Shown: one piece after another, positions 57,604 through 64,000 of the stretch
How the letters are laid out: every line of letters begins with the position of its first letter
Numbering within the stretch: the first letter of the stretch is position 1
NCBI RefSeq assembly: GCF_014217565.1
Contig: NZ_CP043661.1
Span: 4,278,001-4,342,000 of the forward strand
Origin: Kribbella qitaiheensis
GTDB taxonomy: Bacteria; Actinomycetota; Actinomycetes; Propionibacteriales; Kribbellaceae
Length of the DNA: 64,000 nt
Direction: 5' to 3'
Notes under the pieces: model-generated
Told to the model about the DNA's origin: nothing
The model's input: the letters and a program-made list of their open reading frames with translations, nothing else
The model's database searches: none
Translations under genes and position numbers: made by a program

Positions 57604-59151
57604 GGCCGTGATCGGCTGGATGGCCGAGGCCTTCCAAGCGGGGTAGGTGCCGGCGACGAGGCCGATGAACGCGCCCAGGAACGGCGAGCCGAACGACAGC
57701 GAGGTGGACAAGATCGGCGTCCAGTCGCGCCCCCACGAGACACCGACGGTGAGCATCACGCCGACCGCAGTACCGAGCAGTCCACCGAGGAAGCCGACCA
57801 GCACGCTTTCCACCAGGAACTGCAGGGCAACGTGTCGTCGCGCGGCGCCCAGGGCTCGTCGCAAGCCGATCTCGGAGACTCGTTCCAGCACCGACAAGAG
57901 GGTCACGTTCGCGATGCCCAGGCCGCCGACGAGCAACGCGACCGCTCCCAGCAGCAGGAACAGAGCGTTCAGGTCGTTCTGCACGCCCTTCCGTACGCCG
58001 CCCTGTGCCGGCGGCGCGTCCACCTTCAGCGTGCTCGGGTTGTTCGGGTCGATCGCGACCGGCGACTGCTTCGCGATCAGCTGAGCCGCACCGACCTGGG
58101 TGCGGATCTCCAGCGAGTCCGGTGCCTTCAGCCCGTACGCCGATTTGGCGGTCCCGTTCGGCATGATCACCGAGTCGAGCAGGTCGGCCCGGCCGCTGAC
58201 CGAGTCGAGGATGCCGATCACCGTGTACGCCTGGTCACCGATGAAGATGGCCGGCTGGGAGTCGACCCGGTTGATGCCGAGCCGGTCGGCCGCGTTCTTG
58301 CCCAGGACAACCACCTTGTCACCGCGGGAGTCGTGCCCGGAGTCGAAGTACCGGCCGGTCCGCAGGCTCGCCCGGACCGCGTCGAACAGTCCGGGCGAGC
58401 CCGCCAGCACGCCCAGCGCGTGCCCGTCCTTCTGCGCGTCGAGCCCGGCAACGCTGCGGACCAGGTCGTCGCCGACGTCGAGGGCGCTCACCGTGCCGGC
58501 GGCGTCGACTCCGCTCAGGCGACGGATCCGGTCTGGGGCGTCCCATGGCAACTGGGTCGCCGCCTCGCCTTGCTGACCGCCCTTGTCGTCGGGCGACACC
58601 ACTACTCGGGTGGCGGCGGCGAGGTCGAAGCGCTGGGTGATCTGGCCGTTCGCGGTCTGCCCGAGTCCGACCGTCGCAACCAGCGCCGCCACGCCGAGCA
58701 CGGTGCCGAGCGTGGTCAGAATCAACCGCGTCGGCCGGGCGGCCACGCCCGCTAGCGCCTCGTCCAGCAGATCCCGTACTGCGGGTCCGCCGCTGAGCCG
58801 CCGCTTCCTACCGCGGCTGGAGCGAGAGCCTGCGGCTCGCCGCACGAGCCCGGCGAGAGCGAGCCGCGCCCTCCCCAGCACCCTGGTGGGCGGGGAAGGC
58901 GAGCGGCTCCCAGGTGGCGAGCCGCCAGGAGTTGGCGAAGCGGGCGCCCCGCCGGGAGGCGGGGAAGTGGACGGCTCGCCGGCGGGATCCGGGGGGCCGG
59001 TTCTGGGGGTGGACGGCTCGCCGGCGGGCTCTACCGAACGGCCGGTTCCGGGGGTGGACGGCTCGCCGGCGGGCTCTACCGAACGGCCGGTTCTAGGGAT
59101 GGACGGCTCGCCGGCGGGCTCTACCGAACCGCCGGTTTGTGGGGTTACCAC
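57589..59151 (-). CDS. MacB-like ABC transporter permease with repetitive N-terminal extension
   Basis: 520 residues. The core (about 120-520) has a first membrane helix, a large extracytoplasmic MacB-PCD-like domain (SGVDAAGTVSALDVGDDLVRS, VVVLGKNAADRLGI) and three helices near the C terminus with the FtsX signature GGLGIANVTLLSVLERVSEIGLRRALGA. The first 105 residues are unusual: four tandem copies of a 15-residue Ser/Pro/Glu repeat (GEPSTPRTGRSVEPA type) and a Pro-rich stretch. The GTG overlaps the ATPase stop. With the adjoining ATPase, adaptor and lipoprotein it forms a MacAB-type system for exporting peptides or stress compounds. Confidence 0.87.
   Translation of the reverse strand: MVTPQTGGSVEPAGEPSIPRTGRSVEPAGEPSTPGTGRSVEPAGEPSTPRTGPPDPAGEPSTSPPPGGAPASPTPGGSPPGSRSPSPPTRVLGRARLALAGLVRRAAGSRSSRGRKRRLSGGPAVRDLLDEALAGVAARPTRLILTTLGTVLGVAALVATVGLGQTANGQITQRFDLAAATRVVVSPDDKGGQQGEAATQLPWDAPDRIRRLSGVDAAGTVSALDVGDDLVRSVAGLDAQKDGHALGVLAGSPGLFDAVRASLRTGRYFDSGHDSRGDKVVVLGKNAADRLGINRVDSQPAIFIGDQAYTVIGILDSVSGRADLLDSVIMPNGTAKSAYGLKAPDSLEIRTQVGAAQLIAKQSPVAIDPNNPSTLKVDAPPAQGGVRKGVQNDLNALFLLLGAVALLVGGLGIANVTLLSVLERVSEIGLRRALGAARRHVALQFLVESVLVGFLGGLLGTAVGVMLTVGVSWGRDWTPILSTSLSFGSPFLGAFIGLVAGTYPAWKASAIQPITALRGA
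58967..59141. repeat. 45-bp tandem repeats in the permease N terminus
   Basis: Copies begin GTGGACGGCTCGCCGGCGGG at 58967, 59009, 59054 and 59099; the last three are exactly 45 bp apart and nearly identical, the first is 42 bp long. They encode 15-residue Ser/Pro/Glu repeats. Length variation between strains is expected. Confidence 0.9.
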
Positions 59152-59837
59152 TGGAGGGTTCCGTCGACTATGCGGACCTGGCGTTGGGCGCGTTGGCTGA
59201 CGTGGTCGTCGTGGGTGATGACGGCGAGCGTCATCCCTTCGTGGTGGAGTTCGTCGAACACCTGCAGGATCGCCTCCGCGTTCGCGCTGTCGAGGTTGCC
59301 GGTCGGTTCGTCCGCGAGTAGCAGACTCGGCTCCGCGACAAGTGCCCGGGCGATAGCGACTCGTTGCCGCTCGCCACCGGACAACGTGCCCGGCCCGAAG
59401 TCCATCCGGTGCGCCAGCCCGACCCGCTCCAACGCCACCCGCGCCCGAGCCATCCGCTCCTTACGCGGCACCCCGACGTACACCATCGACAGCGCCACGT
59501 TCTCCAGCACCGTGCGGTGGTCGAGCAGGTGGAACGACTGGAAGACGAACCCGATCCGCTCACCCCGCAGGACAGCGCGACGCCGCTCCCGCAGGCTCAT
59601 CGTGTCCACGCCGTCCAGCCGGTAGATCCCACCGGTCGGGTTGTCGAGCAGTCCGAGCAGGTGCAGCAGGGTCGACTTGCCGGAGCCGGACGGGCCGACG
59701 ATCGACAGGTACTCCCCCTCCCTGATAGTCAGATCGACCTCACGAATCGCCTGTACCTCGGGCGGCCCGGGGAAGAACCGGCGGACGCCGATCATCTCCA
59801 CCACCGGCGCCGGCAACGCGACCGCGGTAGCCGTCAT
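59145..59837 (-). CDS. MacB-type ABC transporter ATPase
   Basis: 230 residues. Walker A GPSGSGKST, the GFVFQSFHLLDHRTVLENVAL Q-loop region, signature LSGGERQR, Walker B LLLADEPTGNLDS and the switch His in VITHDD are complete, placing it in the LolD/MacB group. It energises the MacB-like permease encoded just downstream (7-base overlap) and overlaps the adaptor gene by 4 bases upstream. Confidence 0.96.
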   Translation of the reverse strand: MTATAVALPAPVVEMIGVRRFFPGPPEVQAIREVDLTIREGEYLSIVGPSGSGKSTLLHLLGLLDNPTGGIYRLDGVDTMSLRERRRAVLRGERIGFVFQSFHLLDHRTVLENVALSMVYVGVPRKERMARARVALERVGLAHRMDFGPGTLSGGERQRVAIARALVAEPSLLLADEPTGNLDSANAEAILQVFDELHHEGMTLAVITHDDHVSQRAQRQVRIVDGTLQW

Positions 59838-61132
59838 TTCCCGACCACCACTTGGTCGCTCTCGTCCAGCTTGGCGTCACCGGTCGGCGTGACCTGCGCG
59901 AATCCGTCGGCCGACAACCCGACCGTGACTCCGATCAACTCGATCTTGCCGTTCCGCAGTACTTCGACGCGCGAGCTCCCGTCGGGTCCCGCGGACAGCG
60001 CGGCCACCGGTACCGTGAGCACCTTGCCGTTCGTGCTCTTGACCGGGATGGTCACCCGGACGTTCGCATCGCGGAGCAACTCCAACTGGTGCGGGGTCAC
60101 CGACTTGGGCGCCACCACCACGTCGTACTGGTCCCCGTTGCGGCTGATCCGGCGGACCGTGGCAGGCACGAGCGTGCCGTCGCCGAGGTCGAGGCTCGCC
60201 GTCATCCCGGCCTTGAGTCGCTCCTGCGTCTGCGCGTCCACCTTGATCGTGACGACCAGCGAAGCGCCGCTGGCCGACATCACCACGCCGTTGACGGTGC
60301 CACCACGCTCGACCTTCACGTCGTCCACCCGGCGCGGCAGCGTCTTCACGAAGACCACCTCGGACACGGGCAGCGGCGTACCGGCCTTGAACTTGGCGTC
60401 CGCCAGCGCGGTCTCCGCCTCATCGAGCGCGTCCTGGGCGTCGCTCAGCGCACCCTTCTCGACCGACAGGTCCTTGTTACCCGGGACCGCCTTGGCCTGC
60501 TTGAGCGTCCGCTCTGCCTGCCGGACCGCGTTCTTCAGCTGGTCGAGGTTCTTCTTGGCGCCGTCGACCGCCTGGGTCAACTGCTCGCCCGGCTCTGGCG
60601 CGTCGTACCCGGCCGCTTGGTAGAGCTGCTCCACGGCATGCGCCGTGTTGCCGTCGTACTTGCTGTCCACCGTGCCCGGGTCGAACCCGAGCCGGTCGAG
60701 CGTCTGCTCGAGCTGGAGTACGTCCGGCCCCTTGCTGCCCGGCGCGAGCGTCCGGTACATCGGCAGTACGCCGGCCAACCCGATGACCGGGCGACCGGTG
60801 ATCTCCAGCAGCGCCTTGCCTTCCTTGAGCGTCGACCCGACGGTAGGCACCTTCCCGGTCACCACGGCCGGGGTGGTCAGCCCGCTGGTCTCGACCCGGA
60901 TGTTCACCGCGCCGTCGAACGAGGTGTCGCCGCGAGCGACCACCTTGCTGGCGAGCGCCTTCTTCTCCACCGGCACGGTGATCTGGGAGGCCTTCGGCGG
61001 TGCCGTCTTGGCGGCCGCGTCCTCCGGCGAGGTGATCCGGCTGCCCGCGGCCACACCGACGCCCAACGAGAGCGCGGCGATCGTGGACACCCCGACCAGC
61101 ACCCGCCGGCGGGACTTTGGCGAAGCGGTCAC
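59834..61132 (-). CDS. MacA-like adaptor protein with peptidoglycan-binding domain
   Basis: 432 residues. An N-terminal signal/anchor helix (RRVLVGVSTIAALSLGVGVAAG) precedes beta-rich membrane-fusion-protein parts (VRVETSGLTT-like strands, LVVTIKVDAQTQERLKAGM) and a coiled-coil hairpin (about 190-255, KNLDQLKNAVRQAERTLKQAK). Inserted near residues 125-175 is a PG_binding_1-like domain (GSKGPDVLQLEQTLDRLGFDPG), which would tether the adaptor to peptidoglycan in a monoderm envelope. Overlaps its neighbours by 4 bases each side. Confidence 0.9.
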   Translation of the reverse strand: MTASPKSRRRVLVGVSTIAALSLGVGVAAGSRITSPEDAAAKTAPPKASQITVPVEKKALASKVVARGDTSFDGAVNIRVETSGLTTPAVVTGKVPTVGSTLKEGKALLEITGRPVIGLAGVLPMYRTLAPGSKGPDVLQLEQTLDRLGFDPGTVDSKYDGNTAHAVEQLYQAAGYDAPEPGEQLTQAVDGAKKNLDQLKNAVRQAERTLKQAKAVPGNKDLSVEKGALSDAQDALDEAETALADAKFKAGTPLPVSEVVFVKTLPRRVDDVKVERGGTVNGVVMSASGASLVVTIKVDAQTQERLKAGMTASLDLGDGTLVPATVRRISRNGDQYDVVVAPKSVTPHQLELLRDANVRVTIPVKSTNGKVLTVPVAALSAGPDGSSRVEVLRNGKIELIGVTVGLSADGFAQVTPTGDAKLDESDQVVVGK

Positions 61133-62196
61133 CGGTTCGCCGTTCCGTCGCGGTACGCCTCCAACTCGGCCTTGTGCGAGCCGACGAACTCCTTCTCCAG
61201 CTCGTACTGCGCCTTCTTGTGCGGCGCGTCGTAGACCTTCGCCTTACAGGTCTGGTCGGCCTTCGCCAGCTCGAGCTCGAACTTCCGCAGCTCGGCCAGC
61301 TTCTGCGCGTCGACCTTGTCGAACGACGGCGGGCCGACCACGGTGGCCTTGCCCGGCTTGGGATTCTGGGGTCCGCTGTTGCCGCCGGTCAGCTCGTCGA
61401 GTTTCTTGCTGACCTTGTCCCGCGGTTCCTGGACCTTCTTGAACCCGGCGTGTCCGGCATCGGCGAGGCAGTCGGACCAGGCGGCGGTGGCGGCGACCAC
61501 CCGCTGATCGGCCTCGACCCGCTTGTTGAGTGCTTCGAGGTCCTTGAAGAGCGAGTCGTACTTGCTGAAGTCGGCCAGCTTGTCGTCGCGCTTGCCGAAG
61601 ACGTCCTCGGCGGCTCTGCCGCGGCAGCCCAAATCCGTCTTGGCGTTGTTGGTGCCCTTCCCATCGGCCGGAATCGCGACGACGTTTCCGTCACCGGTGC
61701 CGAACTGTCCGTTCAGGGCCTTGTCGTACGCCTTCTTCGCGGTCGCCGACAGCTTGTTGCGGATGGCAGTGTTCGGGTTGCCGGTGTCCTCCCCGGCCGG
61801 CTTGGACCAGTCGATGGTGCTGATGCCGTAGCCGTACTGCTCGGCGAACTTGTCCGGCGGCAGGTTGAACGCGTCGCTGAACTTGGACTTCGGGTTCGAC
61901 TCCGGCGGTACGGCGACGTAGTCGAAGCCGGCCGTCTTCATACAGGCGGCCGTCGCGTCCTCGACCTTGCGCTGCTTGGCCAACTGCTCCTCGGAGGACT
62001 CCTGCGGGCCGCCGGCGGCCCGCACCGTGAACGTCCCGTTGCCACCGCCGGAGAATCCTTCGCCCATGTACTCCGCGAGCGGGCTCTTGTCGTCACTCTC
62101 CACCGGTTTCTTGTCGGCTGCGGGACCGTTGACGATCCCGCAGCCGGCCAGTGCCAGTACGGCGACCAGCGCGAGTGCCTTGCGTGAGTTCTTCAT
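61129..62196 (-). CDS. Lipoprotein of the MacAB-like export operon
   Basis: 355 residues with a lipoprotein signal: MKNSRKALALVAVLALAGC, lipobox LAGC with Cys at 19. The mature part is hydrophilic and mostly helical, with five further Cys including ACMKTAGFDY, DLGCRGRAAEDVFG, WSDCLADAGHAGF and QTCKAKVYDAPHKK. Its family recurs beside MacAB-like exporters in actinobacteria, where it probably helps the adaptor or binds substrate outside the membrane. First gene of the operon, overlapping the adaptor by 4 bases. It is divergent from the response regulator. Confidence 0.85.
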   Translation of the reverse strand: MKNSRKALALVAVLALAGCGIVNGPAADKKPVESDDKSPLAEYMGEGFSGGGNGTFTVRAAGGPQESSEEQLAKQRKVEDATAACMKTAGFDYVAVPPESNPKSKFSDAFNLPPDKFAEQYGYGISTIDWSKPAGEDTGNPNTAIRNKLSATAKKAYDKALNGQFGTGDGNVVAIPADGKGTNNAKTDLGCRGRAAEDVFGKRDDKLADFSKYDSLFKDLEALNKRVEADQRVVAATAAWSDCLADAGHAGFKKVQEPRDKVSKKLDELTGGNSGPQNPKPGKATVVGPPSFDKVDAQKLAELRKFELELAKADQTCKAKVYDAPHKKAQYELEKEFVGSHKAELEAYRDGTANR

Positions 62197-62220
62197 GAGG
62201 TGGAGCGTGGTCGCGGGGCC

Positions 62221-62286
62221 GTGAAGAACCTGTGAAGGACTGATCAGCGCCCGATGCTCTCAGCTGATCTTCATCGAAATCTCATC
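62221..62286. promoter_or_regulatory. OmpR-type direct repeats between the export operon and the two-component genes
   Basis: GTGAA at 62221-62225 and 62232-62236 (TTCAC-N6-TTCAC on the minus strand) and TCATC at 62271-62275 and 62282-62286 are two pairs of 5-bp direct repeats, each with an exact 11-bp period. OmpR/PhoP-family regulators bind such one-turn-spaced direct repeats. One pair lies near the export operon and the other near the response regulator start. Confidence 0.55.
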
Positions 62287-62308
62287 AAGTTCGGCGACAG
62301 TGTTGACC

Positions 62309-63022
62309 ATGCCAGCCCGGATCCTCGTCGCCGAAGACGACCGTAAGCAGGCGGAGCTGATCCGGCGCTACCTCGAGCGGGAGGGCCACCTGACCATCGT
62401 CGTGCACGACGGACGGGCCGCCATCGACGAGGCCCGCCGGCGCAGCCCCGATCTGCTCGTCCTCGACGTGATGATGCCCAAGGTGGACGGCCTGGACGTC
62501 TGCCGCGTACTACGGGCCGACGGTGCTGGTGACAGGGATGTCCCCATCATCATGCTGACCGCGCGCTCCACCGAGGACGACCTGCTGCTCGGCCTCGACC
62601 TGGGCGCGGACGACTACCTCACCAAGCCGTACAACCCGCGCGAGCTGGTCGCCCGGGTCCGGACCGTACTGCGGCGGACGCGCAGCCGGGCCGAGGGTGA
62701 GATCTACCGTGCCGGAGCACTGGAGATCGACCCGGTCCGGCACGAGGTGCTGCTGGCCGGGGAGCTGGTCGACGTCACCCCCGCCGAGTTCAAGATCCTG
62801 GCCTGCCTGGCCGCCTCGCCGGGTCGCGCGTTCTCGCGGCAGCAGTTGCTGGAGCACGCGTTCGGCTTCGACCACTTCGTGTTCGACCGGACCATCGACG
62901 TGCACGTGATGAACCTGCGCAAGAAGATCGAGCCGGAACCAGGCAGCCCGGCGTACCTGCGGACCGTGTACGGCGTGGGCTACAAGCTGGCCGACAAGGT
63001 GGTGACCTCGGATGCGTCGTAG
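62309..63022 (+). CDS. OmpR family response regulator
   Basis: 237 residues from ATG 62309 (a GTG at 62300 is possible). The receiver domain (1-120) has the acidic pair EDD, phospho-acceptor Asp in LLVLDVMMPKVDG, the switch Thr in MLTARS and KPYNPRE. The winged HTH (about 140-235) includes LLAGELVDVTPAEFKILACLAASPG and FDRTIDVHVMNLRKKIEP. Divergent from the MacAB-like operon, with 11-bp-spaced direct repeats between. It overlaps the sensor kinase gene by 11 bases, so both are coupled. Confidence 0.95.
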   Translation: MPARILVAEDDRKQAELIRRYLEREGHLTIVVHDGRAAIDEARRRSPDLLVLDVMMPKVDGLDVCRVLRADGAGDRDVPIIMLTARSTEDDLLLGLDLGADDYLTKPYNPRELVARVRTVLRRTRSRAEGEIYRAGALEIDPVRHEVLLAGELVDVTPAEFKILACLAASPGRAFSRQQLLEHAFGFDHFVFDRTIDVHVMNLRKKIEPEPGSPAYLRTVYGVGYKLADKVVTSDAS

Positions 63023-64000
63023 CGTTCTGCTCAGATTCCTCGGGCTCTCGCTGGCGGTGGCCCTCGGCGCGGTGATCGCGACGGCGGTGATCGCCACCTA
63101 CAGCACGTCGGAGAAGTTGCAGGGCGAGCTCGACGAGAGCGCCTCCCAGTTGCAGGTCGACGGCGAGATCTACGGCCGGCTCAGCACCTTCGCCGGGGAC
63201 CACGCGACTTGGTCGGGGGTGGACAAACTCGTTCGCCAGCTGGCCGACCAGACCGGCCGCCGGATTGCACTGATGACTGCCGAAGGGACGACGGTCGTCG
63301 ACTCGGCCCGAGTACTGGGCGCCGGCCCGGACCTCCCTTCGGTGCCGGCGGCAACGATCGACGCGAAGAACGCCGGCCCGGGCAGCGCCGGGATGTTCGT
63401 CGGCGCTGTCTCGGCGACGGCGAGGCAGGGGATCGCCATCGCCAAACCGGCCATGGCCTCGGTCACGCTCGGCTCAGGTGAATGGGGCCTGACCGACGCC
63501 GAGCGCCGCCGGCGGGAGCAGCTGGCGGACCAGGCGGTGGCCTGCTATCGGGCACAGGGCAAAAATGTGACCGTCTCGACCAGTACCGACGGCGGACCCT
63601 CGCTGGCCTACGAAACGACGCAGGCGGGCGGCTACTCGGTGGCGGAGGTTCCGAAGGCGGCCTTCACCGACAACGATCCCTGCATTCCGGACGGCCTGTA
63701 CGCCCCGAGCGCGAAGGCCGTCACGATCAATCAGGACGAGGTTCGCCGGTCGGTCGACTGCCTGACCGCGGCCGGCGAGCCGTACACGACGAGCTCCAGC
63801 AACAAATCCAACGGACTCCCTGTCGTGACCCCGAAGGACCCCGACAACGCGCCGTCCGAGGAGTTCATCAACTGCACGATGCAGGCCCGGTCCGACGCGC
63901 TCGCGCCGTACGTCGCACCGCAGGCGAAGCTCTACCTGGGTGCCAAGAGCACCTTCAATGTTTTCTCCGGTGAAGGACTGCTCCGTACTGCGGCGACCGC
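63012..64000 (+). CDS. Sensor histidine kinase, N-terminal part (cut by the window edge)
   Basis: The ATG at 63012 lies inside the response regulator gene. A first membrane helix (MRRSVLLRFLGLSLAVALGAVIATAVIA) precedes a long extracytoplasmic domain: IYGRLSTFAGDHATWSGVD near the front, ADQTGRRIALMTAEGTTVVDSA as PAS/Cache-like strands, and a Cys-containing segment later (DNDPCIPDGLYAP, SVDCLTAAGEPY, FINCTMQARS) which may form disulfides. The HAMP and kinase domains lie beyond the window. As partner of the adjacent OmpR-type regulator it probably senses a signal relevant to the export operon. Confidence 0.88.
   Translation, partial: MRRSVLLRFLGLSLAVALGAVIATAVIATYSTSEKLQGELDESASQLQVDGEIYGRLSTFAGDHATWSGVDKLVRQLADQTGRRIALMTAEGTTVVDSARVLGAGPDLPSVPAATIDAKNAGPGSAGMFVGAVSATARQGIAIAKPAMASVTLGSGEWGLTDAERRRREQLADQAVACYRAQGKNVTVSTSTDGGPSLAYETTQAGGYSVAEVPKAAFTDNDPCIPDGLYAPSAKAVTINQDEVRRSVDCLTAAGEPYTTSSSNKSNGLPVVTPKDPDNAPSEEFINCTMQARSDALAPYVAPQAKLYLGAKSTFNVFSGEGLLRTAAT

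Overview
The window comes from a high-GC actinomycete chromosome. Evidence is the strong G/C third-position bias, frequent GTG/TTG starts, the actinobacterial gene families (PadR-ino1, FemX, acyl-ACP desaturase, GH92, class A PBP, Lrp/MerR/TetR regulators) and the rpsF-ssb-rpsR-rplI order. The overall style, including very frequent GTAC-containing words, suggests a Nocardioidaceae member such as Kribbella; the genus is inferred.

Layout. 1-7471 (minus): a type IV secretion/conjugation-like operon with a ParA-like protein with altered P-loop, pilin-like protein, membrane-anchored assembly protein, two TrbL/VirB6-like paralogues, an SCO6880-like protein and a VirB4/TraC-like ATPase; it runs off the left edge. 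7718-9444 (plus): a membrane-anchored extracytoplasmic protein and a small secreted protein. 9490-11546 (minus): an NB-ARC remnant and the ribosomal/SSB operon. 11738-18769: housekeeping and accessory genes (DUF4241, two MFS transporters, Lrp, TIM-barrel nuclease, Nudix, SDR, frameshifted TetR). 18998-34788: a cell-envelope region with FemX plus an alanine-racemase-like enzyme, a methyltransferase, a UDP-sulfoquinovose-synthase-like gene, GtrA, glycosyltransferases, an epimerase, a large GH92 mannosidase, a PIG-V-like mannosyltransferase and a class A PBP.

35028-37722 is a transposon graveyard (IS630 and IS1380 remnants) holding one AT-richer secreted orphan. 37778-42128 carries AtoE, PadR-Ino1 and a DUF72 protein. 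42233-47853 holds a predicted HExxH protein with a small partner, a decayed PhyH, a phosphotransferase, and a divergent unit of a compact PEP-synthase-like enzyme and two HTH-type proteins around a 27-bp palindrome. 47950-52303 encodes secreted hydrolases: tandem metzincin paralogues and a CBM35-GH75 chitosanase. 52384-56283 is lipid/redox metabolism (alcohol dehydrogenase, thioesterase, desaturase, MerR, DUF4188). 56326-64000 has an MFS exporter, a four-gene MacAB-like export operon with lipoprotein, and a divergent OmpR-type two-component system cut by the right edge.

Several otherwise well-conserved genes (TetR, SqdB-like, epimerase, chitosanase, PhyH) carry single-base indels. By frame comparison every one falls at a GGCC site. 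They may be pseudogenes or systematic sequencing errors; the epimerase indel creates an apparent giant fusion that disappears when one base is removed.
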